From assembly GCF_048263965.1 (NCBI RefSeq), contig NZ_JBLXDO010000020.1, forward strand, positions 12,630 to 76,629: a stretch of DNA of 64,000 bases, written 5' to 3'. The DNA is from Ferrimonas sp048263965 (GTDB lineage: Bacteria; Pseudomonadota; Gammaproteobacteria; Enterobacterales; Shewanellaceae). A program made the translations under genes and the position numbers. Below are positions 16,056 through 25,737 of this stretch, in pieces (the stretch's first letter is position 1; each line of letters starts with the position of its first letter). The notes beneath the pieces were generated by a model that ran no database searches, was not told the origin of the DNA, and saw only the letters and a program-made list of their open reading frames with translations.

Positions 16056-19000
16056 ATGGCGATGAACCTCTCCCGCTCCTCACTGAAAAATCCTGCCGCC
16101 GTGCTGGTTATCGTGGCGCTGATCTCCCTGTTTGGCATCCTGGCGATGTTGAAGCTGCCGATTCAGCTGACCCCGGATATTGAGCAGCCGCAGATCACCA
16201 TCTCCACCGGCTGGCGCAGCGCCGCCCCGGAGGAGTTGGAATCGGTGATCATCGAGCCCCAGGAGAATGTGGTTAAGAACACCCGCGGGGTGGTGGATGT
16301 GACCACCACCATCAACAGTGGTTTTGGCAACATCACCCTCACCTTCGACGTCGGCACCGACATGCAGCAGGCAATGCTGGATGTGATCAACAACCTCAAT
16401 CAGGCACCGCCCCTACCGCTGGACGCGTTCGAGCCCAGGGTGGCGGTGGGCGGTGGTCGCGATGGCCCCAATGCCGCGTCCCTGCTGGTGAAGATCCTGC
16501 CGGACAATCCGGTGCAGGAGATTGACCATTATCAGAAGCTGATTGAGGATGTGGTTGAGCCCAGGCTGGCCCGCATCCAGGGGATCAGCCAGGTTAACCT
16601 CAACTCCCAACGTCCCAGGGAGCTGAGGATCAGTTTCGACCCCTTCGCGGCCGCCGCCATGGGGATTCAGGTTGGCCAGATCAGCCAGACCATCGCCCGG
16701 GCCTCGGACGTATCCGGCGGCTTTGCCGATGTGGGGCGTCGTCAGTACACGGTGCGTTTTGCCGGTCAGTATGACGTACAAAACCTCAGTGAGATGATTG
16801 TCGGTTATCAGAACGACCGGCCCATCTACCTGCAGGACATCGCCACCGTTGAAGATACTCTGGTGGACCGCTTTGGCTTTACCCTGAGAAACGGCTCGCC
16901 AGCCTACTACATCACCCTGAGCCGGGCCAACGACGCCAACACCGTTACCCTGCTGGATGAGGTGAACCGGGCCATCGATGAACTCAATGCCGGCCCCCTG
17001 GCCGAGGCGGGACTGGCCATCGATCTTAGTTTCGATTCCTCGGTGCACATTCGTAACGCCCTGATCCTGGTGAAGAGCAACCTGGGCCTGGGGGTGTTGC
17101 TTGCCCTGGGGATCCTGTGGCTGTTCTTAAGGGGCATCAGGACCACACTGATCATCGCCACCACCATTCCCATCTCCATCATGGTGGCTTTCCTGGGGCT
17201 CAGCCTGTTTGATCGCAGCCTCAATGTGATCTCTCTGGCCGGTCTGGCGTTCTCAGTGGGACTGGTGTTGGATGCGGCGATCATCGTTCAGGAGAACATC
17301 GTCCGCCTGCGCAACGAGGGGATGGCCAGCCATAAGGCGGTACTCAGGGGGGCGGTGCAGGTGACCGGTGCCCTGTTTGCCTCCACCGCCACCAGCGTGG
17401 CCATCTTCCTGCCCATACTCTTCATGGAGGGGATAGAGGGGCAGCTGTTCTCCGATCTGGCTCTGACCCTCTCCATTGCGGTGTTGGCCTCCCTGATTAC
17501 CGCCATCACCGTTTTGCCCATTGCCAGCAAATACTGGCTGGCGGGGGTCAGTGACAACGACCCCTTCCAGGGTTACTGGCACAGGCTCACCGCTCTGGTG
17601 ATGACCCTGACCCGCACACCGCTGCGACGCACCCTGTGGATTGCCGGCCTGCTGGGCGGCTCGGCGGCAGTGACCCTGCTGTTGATACCCAGGACCGACT
17701 TTATGCCCAGGGCCCCCATCGACGGCTTCTTCTTCAACATCAGCCTGCCACCGGGAGGCAACCTGGAGTATGTAGACCGGGAGATGGCCCAGTTGGTGCG
17801 TGAGCGGATTCAGCCCCACCTCAGCGGTGAGCGCCAGCCCGCCATCAAGAGCTACAACTTCTACTCCTTCGGGGCCGGGTTCAGCGGCGGCTTTATCTAT
17901 TCGGCGGACCCCACCCATGTGGAGGAGCTGATGGCGGTGGTGCAGGAGGAGATCCTGGCAGGGCTGCCCGACACCCAGGTGTTCCTATTCCGTGGCTCGA
18001 TGATCAACGTCAGTGGCGGCGGCAATGGCCGCTCCATCAGCGTCAATATTCAGGGACCGGAGCTGGAGCAACTGATTGATACGGCCCAGGCGGGGCTGGC
18101 AGCGATTCAGGCCAACATGCCCGGGGTCAGCGCCCGACCGGTGCCCGGACTGGCCATTGCCGAGCCAGAGTTGCAGTTGATCCCCAACGATCGGCGCATC
18201 ACCCAGGCGGGTCTGAGCCGGGCCGATGTGGCCAACACGGTGCGCGCTTACACCGATGGCCTGTTTATCAGTGAGTATTTCGATGGTAACGACAGGATGA
18301 ACGTCATCCTGCGGGGCAGCGAATGGCGTACCCCGGAGGAACTGGCGGCGCTGCCGGTGCACACTCCATTGGCAGGTTTGCAGACCCTCGGAGAGCTGGC
18401 GGACGTTCGGCGTACCGTGGGGCCGACCCAGCTCAGAAGGGTGGACGGTAAGCGCACCATCAGTCTGGAGATCTCCCCACCGGAGGATATGTCCATAGAG
18501 GAGGCCCTGGCCAAGCTCAATGACAGTGTGCTACCCGAGATGCGTCAGATTCTGCCGGCCAATGCCACCATCAAACTCAGCGGCAACGCCAACAAAATGG
18601 CCGAAGCCATCGATGAGATGCTGATGAACTTTGCCCTGGCGCTGGTGATTCTGTTCCTGTTGATGACCGCGCTGTTCAAATCTGCCAAGGATAGCCTGCT
18701 GGTGCTGCTGGTGATGCCCCTGGCTACCGGCGGAGGGGTGATCGCCCTGGCTCTGCTTAATCTGGTGACCTTCCAGTCTCTGGATCTGCTGACCATGATC
18801 GGCTTTATCATCCTGTTGGGATTGGTGGTCAACAACGCCATTTTGCTGGTGGACCAGACCCGCCGGGGTGAGGCCGAGGGGCTTACCCGTCAAGAAGCGG
18901 TGGCCCAGGCTGTACGTATCCGGGCTCGCCCTGTCTATATGAGCACCCTGACCAGCCTGTTTGGCATGTTGCCACTGATGCTGATGCCAGGAGTTGGATC

Positions 19001-19166
19001 GGAGATCTACCGGGGCCTGGCCACGGTCATCGTCGGAGGCATGGCCATCAGTGCCCTGTTTACCCTGATTTTGCTTCCCGCCCTGCTGAGAATGGGGGAG
19101 GGACACTCTAAACAAGAAAGTGACGAGGGCCAGCCAGTGGCGGCGCCTCTGGAGGCGAGAGGATGA
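16056..19166 (+). CDS. RND efflux permease with altered proton-relay residues
   Basis: Inner-membrane RND (HAE1-like) transporter of 1036 residues, with the usual two halves each made of a large periplasmic loop and a membrane bundle. It begins MAMNLSRSSLKNPAAVLVIVALISLFG, with PIQLTPDIEQPQITI following TM1. In AcrB the TM4 motif has Asp407-Asp408 and TM10 has Lys940. Here the aligned stretches read GLVLDAAIIVQEN (Asp406, Ala407) and GLVVNNAILLVD (Asn926), so one aspartate and the lysine are replaced. Proton coupling must use other residues, or this subfamily has its own scheme. The adaptor gene overlaps its end; no outer-membrane channel gene is nearby, so a TolC-type partner elsewhere is likely. 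Confidence 0.9.
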   Translation: MAMNLSRSSLKNPAAVLVIVALISLFGILAMLKLPIQLTPDIEQPQITISTGWRSAAPEELESVIIEPQENVVKNTRGVVDVTTTINSGFGNITLTFDVGTDMQQAMLDVINNLNQAPPLPLDAFEPRVAVGGGRDGPNAASLLVKILPDNPVQEIDHYQKLIEDVVEPRLARIQGISQVNLNSQRPRELRISFDPFAAAAMGIQVGQISQTIARASDVSGGFADVGRRQYTVRFAGQYDVQNLSEMIVGYQNDRPIYLQDIATVEDTLVDRFGFTLRNGSPAYYITLSRANDANTVTLLDEVNRAIDELNAGPLAEAGLAIDLSFDSSVHIRNALILVKSNLGLGVLLALGILWLFLRGIRTTLIIATTIPISIMVAFLGLSLFDRSLNVISLAGLAFSVGLVLDAAIIVQENIVRLRNEGMASHKAVLRGAVQVTGALFASTATSVAIFLPILFMEGIEGQLFSDLALTLSIAVLASLITAITVLPIASKYWLAGVSDNDPFQGYWHRLTALVMTLTRTPLRRTLWIAGLLGGSAAVTLLLIPRTDFMPRAPIDGFFFNISLPPGGNLEYVDREMAQLVRERIQPHLSGERQPAIKSYNFYSFGAGFSGGFIYSADPTHVEELMAVVQEEILAGLPDTQVFLFRGSMINVSGGGNGRSISVNIQGPELEQLIDTAQAGLAAIQANMPGVSARPVPGLAIAEPELQLIPNDRRITQAGLSRADVANTVRAYTDGLFISEYFDGNDRMNVILRGSEWRTPEELAALPVHTPLAGLQTLGELADVRRTVGPTQLRRVDGKRTISLEISPPEDMSIEEALAKLNDSVLPEMRQILPANATIKLSGNANKMAEAIDEMLMNFALALVILFLLMTALFKSAKDSLLVLLVMPLATGGGVIALALLNLVTFQSLDLLTMIGFIILLGLVVNNAILLVDQTRRGEAEGLTRQEAVAQAVRIRARPVYMSTLTSLFGMLPLMLMPGVGSEIYRGLATVIVGGMAISALFTLILLPALLRMGEGHSKQESDEGQPVAAPLEARG

Positions 19167-20209
19167 AACACCTGAAACTACTGCTGCTGGCCCTGCTCAG
19201 CTTTGGGGTTGTGGCCAATGAGCCGCCTGCGACACCGGTCGAGGTGGCCGAGGTGCGCCATACCGACCTGTCTCCCACCGCCAAGTTGCTGGGAACGGTA
19301 CACAGTCGCCATAACATCGCCATTACCGCCGGAGTCAGTGGCCAGCTGACCTGGGTGGTGGAGCCCGGCACCCTGGTCAGCCAGGGTGAGCTGCTGGTGA
19401 AGATGGACACCCTGCCCCTGGAACTGGCCAAGCTGGAGCAGGAGGCGCGTATTCGTCGCGCCCAGATCAACCTGCGTTACCTGAAGCGGGAGCTGGAACG
19501 CTTGGTGACCCTGCAAGCTCAGAATAATGCCGCTGAGTTTCAGCTGGATGAAAACCGCAGCCGCTATGAGTTGGCCAATGCGGATCTGGAGATTGCTCAG
19601 CTTAAGCTCAAGCAGGTGAATGACCAGCTGGCCCGGGCCAATGTCCGCGCGCCCTTTGATGGGGTGATCACTGAGCGACTGCAGCGGGAGGGCACCGATG
19701 TAAACCGCGCCGATCTGTTGCTGAGGATGATGGACACCAGCAACCTGGAGGTGCATCTGCATGTGCCGGTGAAGTACATGAACAACATCGACAAGGGGCG
19801 CCCGCTGCAGGTACTGAGTGACAGCAGGCTGACCCAGGCCACCATCCGCGCCATCATTCCGGCGGCGGATCCCCGTTCCCAGACCATTGAGCTGAGAATG
19901 ACCCTACCGGCAGACAGTGCTCATTATCTGACGGCGGGTGAACTGGTGAAGGTGGCGATTCCGGTGCAGCAGGCCCGCCAGACGCTGGCGGTGCATCGTG
20001 ATGCCCTGATTCTGCGTCGTCAGGGTTCCTACGTGATGATGATCGATCAGGATAACGTGGCGCATCGCCGACTGGTCGAGGTGGGGCATGGCGATGGTGA
20101 CTGGGTGGCGGTTGAGGGGGAACTGGCCCCGGGTGATCAGGTGGCCGTGCGCGGCGCCGAGCGCCTGCGTGAGGGGCAGAAGGTGCGGGTACAGGCTAGC
20201 CGCAGCTGA
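19163..20209 (+). CDS. RND periplasmic adaptor (membrane fusion protein)
   Basis: Adaptor protein of 348 residues whose ATG overlaps the RND permease stop (ATGA). The signal peptide is MKHLKLLLLALLSFGVVA. The order is typical: barrel-sandwich half (VHSRHNIAITAGVSGQLTWV), a coiled-coil hairpin at about residues 85-150 (EQEARIRRAQINLRYLKREL, QLDENRSRYELANADLEIAQ), the second lipoyl half (VRAPFDGVITERLQREGTDV) and beta-barrel domains. It would link the pump to an outer-membrane channel. About 130 bases separate its stop from the converging GGDEF-EAL gene, with no clear terminator seen. Confidence 0.92.
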   Translation: MKHLKLLLLALLSFGVVANEPPATPVEVAEVRHTDLSPTAKLLGTVHSRHNIAITAGVSGQLTWVVEPGTLVSQGELLVKMDTLPLELAKLEQEARIRRAQINLRYLKRELERLVTLQAQNNAAEFQLDENRSRYELANADLEIAQLKLKQVNDQLARANVRAPFDGVITERLQREGTDVNRADLLLRMMDTSNLEVHLHVPVKYMNNIDKGRPLQVLSDSRLTQATIRAIIPAADPRSQTIELRMTLPADSAHYLTAGELVKVAIPVQQARQTLAVHRDALILRRQGSYVMMIDQDNVAHRRLVEVGHGDGDWVAVEGELAPGDQVAVRGAERLREGQKVRVQASRS

Positions 20210-20343
20210 GTATCTGGAGGGAAGATACCCTGCAGTTCGCCTTTGTTCTTTCTAAGAATCGAGGTGTTACCTGGGGGAGCACCCGTTCAACGTGCGCCCT
20301 GCGCATCTGATTGGCTTAACGGAGGCTCCAAGGGGGCCAGGGA

Positions 20344-22773
20344 TCAGTTCAGGAGAGGAGGACTGTTGGTGTCTTCCTGGGCCTCTTCGCCAATTCTTTC
20401 ATAGCCTTGTTCACTGAGGTGTTGGGTAACGTCGTCCAACGTCAGTGGTTTTGATAGGTAGTACCCTTGCAGGCGGTTGCAGCCCAGGGCCCTGAGCCTG
20501 GTGAATTGAGTCTCTGTTTCCACCCCTTCGGCGACCGTATCCAGATTAAAGATACAGCCGAGTTCAAGCAGTATCTCCGCCAGGGGGCGAGTGTGCCCAT
20601 CGCCCCTATCCAGTTCGCCGATGAAGCTGCGATCGATCTTGAGGGTACTGACAGAGTGTTTGAAAAGCTGCTTGAAGCCGGTAAAGCCGGTGCCAAAATC
20701 ATCAAGCGCTACGCCAATACCCATCGCTTTGAGCTCACTCAGTAACTGTTCTGTGGTCTCGTCCCAATCAACCAGCATGGTTTCGGTGATCTCCAACTCC
20801 ACCCTATTGGGAGCAATGGTGTGTCGAGTGAGGAGCCCATTCAGTTTCAACAGTAACTCCCGGTTTTGAAGCTCAATGGCAGAGAGGTTGATGCTCATGG
20901 AACCGTCAAAACCGTAAGACTCCCGAAGCATTGCTAACGTCTTGAGCCCCTCCTCCATGACCCAGTTGTCAATCTGGCGAATCAGCCCATTGGACTCGGC
21001 TACCGGGATGTATTCATCCGGCCCAATCTCCTGAAGATCGGGGTGGGAGCAGCGAATCAGGGCTTCAAAGCCGGAAAGCTGCATGTTGCGGCTGAAATAG
21101 ATCGGCTGGAACATGAGGTAGAACTGTTTCTGTTCCAGCGCCTCCTGCAGAGCCTGCTCGATGCGCAGACGAGTCTGTTGCTGCTGGGCGAGGTTTGGAT
21201 TGTACACAATGCATTGGCCTTTTCCTTTTGCCTTGGCCTGATACATGGCTGTGTCGGCGCAGTGCATTAAGGCGATAAGATCCTGGCCATCTCTGGGGGC
21301 CAGGGCGACACCCAGGCTGACATGAACTCGGTGCTTGACCTGGTCGATCACCAAACCATCTTTGGTCAGCCCCAGAATTCGCCGGGCAATGGCGACGGCA
21401 TTTCCCGGTTTTCTCAGTCCTCCAAGCACCAGAGCGAACTCATCACCCGCCAGTCGTGCCAGCATCAGTTTCTTGGGCGAAGGGAGAACAAGATCCGAGG
21501 TACGAACCACCTCCTGGAGTCGCAGGGCGTACTCCTTGAGCAACTCATCGCCGGTTTCATGGCCGTAGTTGTCGTTGACCCTTTTGAAGTTATCCAGATC
21601 GATGAACAGCAATGCCGTCAGTAAACCGGCTTCGCCGTCTTTATCCAGAATCTGTTGAGAGGTTTTTTGAAAGTTGCGGCGATTTGCCAATCCTGTCAAA
21701 GGATCATAACTGGCCAGTTGATTCACATTGGAGAGCAGAGAAACGTAGGCATTGTTGAGCTGAGAGATCTCGTCGCGACCCGGCGACATTTGTAAAGGGT
21801 GTCCCAGCTTTTTATGCCGCTTTACTTGACCTGCCAGGGTCAGGACAGGAGCGATAACGTAGTGGTGAATCAGACCTCTGAGCAGCGCATAGGTGAGCAG
21901 CAGAGAGCAGAAGAAAAGCAGTAATTCGTATTTTACGATCTGCTGGCTGTCCCGCCAGGCTACCCCATCTTCGGTAATCAAATGGACGGTATAGATGGGA
22001 GTGCGGCTGAAGGCCGTGTCTTTGTCTTGAGAGATCTCTCCTTGGAAAAGGGTGGAGAGAGGTTGGTCGCCGCTGGTGACCCAGGTGTCAGGGGCTGTAG
22101 GGGCAATATCAACCGATAGCGTGGATGAAGGCTCACGGATGGTTCCCTGCAACGTCAGAGATTGATCCAGTTTCAGTGTCATCACCGCATAGAACCGGGA
22201 TTCTGGAGAAAGCTGGCGGCTGTTTCGGATATTAGTCAGACCGGGCACAAATCCTTTGAGCATCACAAGGTAGTGTTCACTCTCTGATCCTCGGTAGAGG
22301 TAGAATGCTGTGTTCTCTTGCGGACTGAGCCCGCTGCCCCGCCACCACTGCAAATGTTCCGGGATTTGAAGTTGATAGGGCTGGGCGAATGGATCCCGGT
22401 TGTCTGCCGACACCAACAGTTGCCCCTTGGGTGAGTAGAGCTGAACAACTTCCAGATTAGGCAGTATCTGGCTCAGGCCAGAGTGAAACTGCTGAACCAG
22501 GTACTGCAGGGAAAGGCTGCCGGTCCGACTGATGTTGGATTCTCGCAAAGACCTGACAACTTGATAGCTGAGGAGAAGCCTCAGGCTGTTGTCCATCAGG
22601 GTGGCTTGCTCAACCAGGCGCTTCTGATAATTTTCCAGCTCCAGCGCCAGACTGCGTTCTATGTAGGCTTCAGAGTTGTTGACCGTCTGATTGACCGTCA
22701 ACAGCGCGGCCAGCACAAATACCGCGGTGATCACCGGGAGTAGGGTCCAGTTAAGCCTTTGGTTCAGTCGCAT
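20344..22773 (-). CDS. GGDEF-EAL membrane receptor, MbaA-like
   Basis: Cyclic-di-GMP enzyme of 809 residues. TM1 is at about 10-28, a periplasmic sensor region at 30-280, TM2 near 283-308, and a HAMP-like linker to 355. The GGDEF domain (355-525) has an AGDEF active-site loop at 442-446. The EAL domain (540-790) has EAL at 570-572 and other conserved stretches (ELEITETML, DDFGTGF, LKIDRSFI, AEGVETE). Catalytic residues of both domains look largely intact. The gene lies 10 bases after a PotD-like periplasmic protein on the same strand. That pairing is the arrangement of Vibrio cholerae NspS-MbaA, where polyamine-loaded NspS changes MbaA output and biofilm. By analogy it should sense polyamines; this is inferred from context and domains. 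Confidence 0.85.
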   Translation of the reverse strand: MRLNQRLNWTLLPVITAVFVLAALLTVNQTVNNSEAYIERSLALELENYQKRLVEQATLMDNSLRLLLSYQVVRSLRESNISRTGSLSLQYLVQQFHSGLSQILPNLEVVQLYSPKGQLLVSADNRDPFAQPYQLQIPEHLQWWRGSGLSPQENTAFYLYRGSESEHYLVMLKGFVPGLTNIRNSRQLSPESRFYAVMTLKLDQSLTLQGTIREPSSTLSVDIAPTAPDTWVTSGDQPLSTLFQGEISQDKDTAFSRTPIYTVHLITEDGVAWRDSQQIVKYELLLFFCSLLLTYALLRGLIHHYVIAPVLTLAGQVKRHKKLGHPLQMSPGRDEISQLNNAYVSLLSNVNQLASYDPLTGLANRRNFQKTSQQILDKDGEAGLLTALLFIDLDNFKRVNDNYGHETGDELLKEYALRLQEVVRTSDLVLPSPKKLMLARLAGDEFALVLGGLRKPGNAVAIARRILGLTKDGLVIDQVKHRVHVSLGVALAPRDGQDLIALMHCADTAMYQAKAKGKGQCIVYNPNLAQQQQTRLRIEQALQEALEQKQFYLMFQPIYFSRNMQLSGFEALIRCSHPDLQEIGPDEYIPVAESNGLIRQIDNWVMEEGLKTLAMLRESYGFDGSMSINLSAIELQNRELLLKLNGLLTRHTIAPNRVELEITETMLVDWDETTEQLLSELKAMGIGVALDDFGTGFTGFKQLFKHSVSTLKIDRSFIGELDRGDGHTRPLAEILLELGCIFNLDTVAEGVETETQFTRLRALGCNRLQGYYLSKPLTLDDVTQHLSEQGYERIGEEAQEDTNSPPLLN

Positions 22774-22783
22774 ACCCGCCTTC

Positions 22784-23809
22784 CTACTCCTTGATGGTGG
22801 CGACCATCTTGGCCCTGAGGTCGATGGCTGCTTTCGGCAGGTTCTGGTACACGTCGCTGCGACTCGTTATGGTTTCCGTCGGGTAGAGCTCCTTGTCTTC
22901 TCTGTGCTCCCTGGAGGTTAATGCCTTGGCGCTGGAGATGGGGGTTGGCATCCAGGTGGTCTCTGCGTTTAGGGCGGCGATCTCTGGCTGATTGATAAAG
23001 TTAAGAAAAGCCAGAGTCGCAGGTTTGATAGGGTGGCTGGCAGGGGCTGTCCAGCAATCGACCCAGAGCATGGTTCCCTCGTCGGGAACCCGGTACACCC
23101 AGTCTTGTTGTCCGGTGCTCTCGATGATCTCCTCGACATCCGCCGAGTAGGCCATGGTCATGGCCATCTGGCTACTCTGTTGTCTGCTGATGGCGTAAGA
23201 GAGGCCATAGTCGTATTCCAGGACATACTGTTGCTGCGCTTGCATCAGTGCGTAGGCCGCTTGCAGTTCGCTGCGTTCTGCGCTGTTGGGGTTGAAACCC
23301 GCCGCGATCAGGGCCACGGCGGTGAAGTCGTGGATGTCTGCCATCATCACCACCCGCCCTCTGAGGGGAGGGGGCGGTGAAAACAGCTGCTTCCAGCTGT
23401 TGATGCCAGGGACCAGGGAGCTGCGGTAGGCAATTCCGAGTGTGCCCCAACTGTATGCCAGGCCATAATCTCCACAGGCCTGTTGCCACCTTTGGTCGAT
23501 GTGTCCGGCGTTGGGAACCTTATTGCCAAGAGGTTGGATCAGCCCATCCTGGGCGTAGGCTCGGGTTGCATTACTGTCCGTCATCACCAGGTCAAACAGC
23601 AAGCCTCCGTCCGTCGCCAGCATGGCGTTGCGCTCAGTATCGCTGCTGATGAAGACCTGATGAATACTGTGTCCTGTGTGTTGGGCAAAGGCGGCAATCA
23701 CCTCCTTTGACAGGTAGGCTTCCCAGGTGAGCAGTCTCACCTCGTCTGAGATGGCCAAAGGGGGTGCCAGAAACAGGGTTGCACTCAGGGGGAGAGACAT
23801 TCTATGCAT
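22784..23809 (-). CDS. PotD-like periplasmic sensor protein, NspS-like
   Basis: Periplasmic polyamine-binding-type protein (PotD/PotF class), 341 residues with signal peptide (MSLPLSATLFLAPPLAIS), then EVRLLTWEAYLSKEV, FDLVMTDSNATRAYAQDGLI, SWGTLGIAYR and MLWVDCW. No PotA, PotB or PotC transporter genes are nearby, and the next gene, 10 bases on, encodes a GGDEF-EAL membrane receptor. It is therefore more likely a signalling receptor subunit than a transport protein, as with NspS and MbaA in Vibrio cholerae. A second, clearly related copy lies about 900 bases upstream at 24712-25737. The start has AAGGAT close upstream; a second Met three codons in is an alternative. Confidence 0.85.
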   Translation of the reverse strand: MHRMSLPLSATLFLAPPLAISDEVRLLTWEAYLSKEVIAAFAQHTGHSIHQVFISSDTERNAMLATDGGLLFDLVMTDSNATRAYAQDGLIQPLGNKVPNAGHIDQRWQQACGDYGLAYSWGTLGIAYRSSLVPGINSWKQLFSPPPPLRGRVVMMADIHDFTAVALIAAGFNPNSAERSELQAAYALMQAQQQYVLEYDYGLSYAISRQQSSQMAMTMAYSADVEEIIESTGQQDWVYRVPDEGTMLWVDCWTAPASHPIKPATLAFLNFINQPEIAALNAETTWMPTPISSAKALTSREHREDKELYPTETITSRSDVYQNLPKAAIDLRAKMVATIKE

Positions 23810-24188
23810 AACCTATCCTTGGTCGCTTAAGAGGAGCCTCTTGCTATCAAAATAAGCAAAAGTCTTTGAAAAATTCGCCCTTTTTGAGCTTAGTTGTTCT
23901 GTCGATTTCTGTACACATGTGATTGGTGTTCAAGGTCCGAAAAACGGCGTGTGAAGGGTGCCTGGTAGAGTGGGACACTGTCTGGCGTCATCAGGCGCTG
24001 TGCTTAATACAGTGCACAGCTAGAAAACAAGTAATTGATATGTAGCCAATTAATTTCTAGCCAATTGAGGTGGCATCTTTGAGTGCTATATGGGAGCGGA
24101 ACATCTCAGTGGTTATCATCTCATACAATAAATGAAACAAATTGCTCCAATGATCGCCTCCGTGGCTGACCAAGTCGGCTGAGGCTGT
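23810..24188. other. Intergenic region upstream of the NspS-like gene
   Basis: About 380 AT-rich bases without a credible gene. The sequence TAGCCAATT occurs twice, 16 bases apart (about 24042-24066). It probably holds the promoter of the leftward NspS-like/MbaA-like pair. No terminator for the cytochrome gene could be recognised. Confidence 0.35.
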
Positions 24189-24572
24189 TTATCTGTAGGG
24201 GTGAATACCCTCCAGATCGCCCGCCTTTATCTGGTCCATTAAGGTGGTGTCACCCAGGGGGTGCTGCCCCACTTTGAGCAGAATTAGGGAGAAACTCTTA
24301 GCCATGGCGCTCTCCTGGGAACGAATGGCATCAGGGTCGCCCATGGCCAGGACGGAGTGGTATTGCCAGGTCAGGCTCTTAGGCAGTTCGGTTTCAAACC
24401 TCAGTCCCAAACCATTTCTCAGGTGGTACTGCCCATCTTTGCCGTGACAGGCTACGCACTCCACCTTTTGAAGCCTCAGTTGCTGCTTCATGGCGTCGGC
24501 AAACACTGGGTGACCGCTGGCCTTCGCACAGAGCAGCAGGGAAAGCAGCAGAAGGGTAGAGATCCTGTTCAT
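24189..24572 (-). CDS. Small monoheme c-type cytochrome
   Basis: A 127-residue exported protein with signal peptide (MNRISTLLLLSLLLCAKASG) and one heme-binding CxxCH motif (CVACH at about residues 38-42). A Met within AMAKSF or VLAMGDP could be the sixth ligand. The rest (KSFSLILLKVGQHPLGDTTL) matches no family that could be named. It stands alone between the two PotD-like genes on the same strand, with about 380 bases before the next gene, so it is probably not in the same tight operon. A periplasmic electron carrier or redox sensor is possible. Confidence 0.72.
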   Translation of the reverse strand: MNRISTLLLLSLLLCAKASGHPVFADAMKQQLRLQKVECVACHGKDGQYHLRNGLGLRFETELPKSLTWQYHSVLAMGDPDAIRSQESAMAKSFSLILLKVGQHPLGDTTLMDQIKAGDLEGIHPYR

Positions 24573-24711
24573 CGCGCCCCCACATTTCAGGGATAACCTG
24601 AAGTTATTATATGTATAAGTGATTTAGGGTCGACGACTTTTTAATCAGGGGGTGTGATCAGCCTATCAGAACACTCACCAGGCTGTGCGGAACAGAGGGT
24701 CTGAAAGCGGG

Positions 24712-25737
24712 TTACTGATTCTTGAGGTTGTCGATGACCTCCGAGATACGGCGTTCAGCTTCTTCAGGCCTGTCATGGAGCAGAACGCTTCTCTTCATGA
24801 CGTCGGTGCCAGGATAGAGTTCGGTATCCCCCTTGTGAGCGTCCGAGGTGAGTTTCCTGGCGGCACCGATAGGTGTGGGGAACCAGGCCTGTTCAGCATT
24901 GAGGGCGGCAATCTCGGGGCGGTTTATGAACTCCAGGAAGTCCAGGGTGGCCTTATTGACGGCACGGCCTGAGGGGATCACCCAACAGTCGACCCACAGG
25001 AGAGTTCCTTCGTTGGGAACCACATAGGTCCAGTCTTTCTGCCCAGTGGCGCTGATGATCTCTTCCACATCGGCGGAGTAGGCCAGTGCCATGGCCATCT
25101 CGCTCTCCTTTTGCCAACTGAGGGCATAGGAGACCCCATAGTCATAGGCCAAAACATGTTGTCTCTGAGCCCGCATCAACTCGAAGGCACGCTGGAGTTC
25201 CCGAGGATCCGAACTGTTGGGGCTGAAACTGTGAGCCATCAGGGCGGCGGCAGTAAACTCTTTGGAGTCGGTCATTGTCACCACCTTTCCCTGGAAGGGG
25301 GCTGGAGGTACAAACAGTTGTTGCCAGGAGTCAATCTGTATTCCAAAGGATTGGCGGTAGGCTATCCCCAGGGTTCCCCAGCTGTAGGCTGCGCCAAACT
25401 CACCACAAGCCTGTTGCCAGTCTGCGTCGATGTGAGCCAGGCTGGGAACCATCCCGGTCATCTTTTGAATGAGCCCTTGTTTGGCGTATGCCTGGGTAGC
25501 CCCATTGTCGGCCATGACCAGATCAAACAGGGTGGCACCGCCTGCATCGAACATGGCATTACGCTCTGAGTCGGAGCTGATGAAAAACTGCTCAACCCGG
25601 TGGCCGGTTTCCAGGCGAAAGGCATGAACCACCTTATCCGAGAGGTAGGCTTCCCAAGTCAGCAACTTCACTTCACCTGAATAGGCGAGGGCGGGAAGCA
25701 GCGCCAGGGTGAGCACTGGAAGAGTTCGATTAAGCAT
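24712..25737 (-). CDS. Second PotD-like periplasmic protein (NspS paralogue)
   Basis: A 341-residue protein, exactly the length of the NspS-like protein at 22784-23809 and aligned with it throughout: EVKLLTWEAYLSDKV, FISSDSERNAMFDAGG, FDLVMADNGATQAYAKQGLI, SWGTLGIAYR, AYSADVEEIISATGQKDWTY and LLWVDCW. The signal peptide is MLNRTLPVLTLALLPALAYS. The two genes clearly arose by duplication and have since diverged. No transporter genes adjoin it. It may feed a second ligand to the same GGDEF-EAL receptor or act independently. Ligand and partner are not shown by the sequence. Confidence 0.83.
   Translation of the reverse strand: MLNRTLPVLTLALLPALAYSGEVKLLTWEAYLSDKVVHAFRLETGHRVEQFFISSDSERNAMFDAGGATLFDLVMADNGATQAYAKQGLIQKMTGMVPSLAHIDADWQQACGEFGAAYSWGTLGIAYRQSFGIQIDSWQQLFVPPAPFQGKVVTMTDSKEFTAAALMAHSFSPNSSDPRELQRAFELMRAQRQHVLAYDYGVSYALSWQKESEMAMALAYSADVEEIISATGQKDWTYVVPNEGTLLWVDCWVIPSGRAVNKATLDFLEFINRPEIAALNAEQAWFPTPIGAARKLTSDAHKGDTELYPGTDVMKRSVLLHDRPEEAERRISEVIDNLKNQ

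Noticed and set aside
15886..16083. 65-residue minus-strand open frame before the RND gene
   Set aside because: It overlaps the RND start, has no ribosome site and no recognisable feature.
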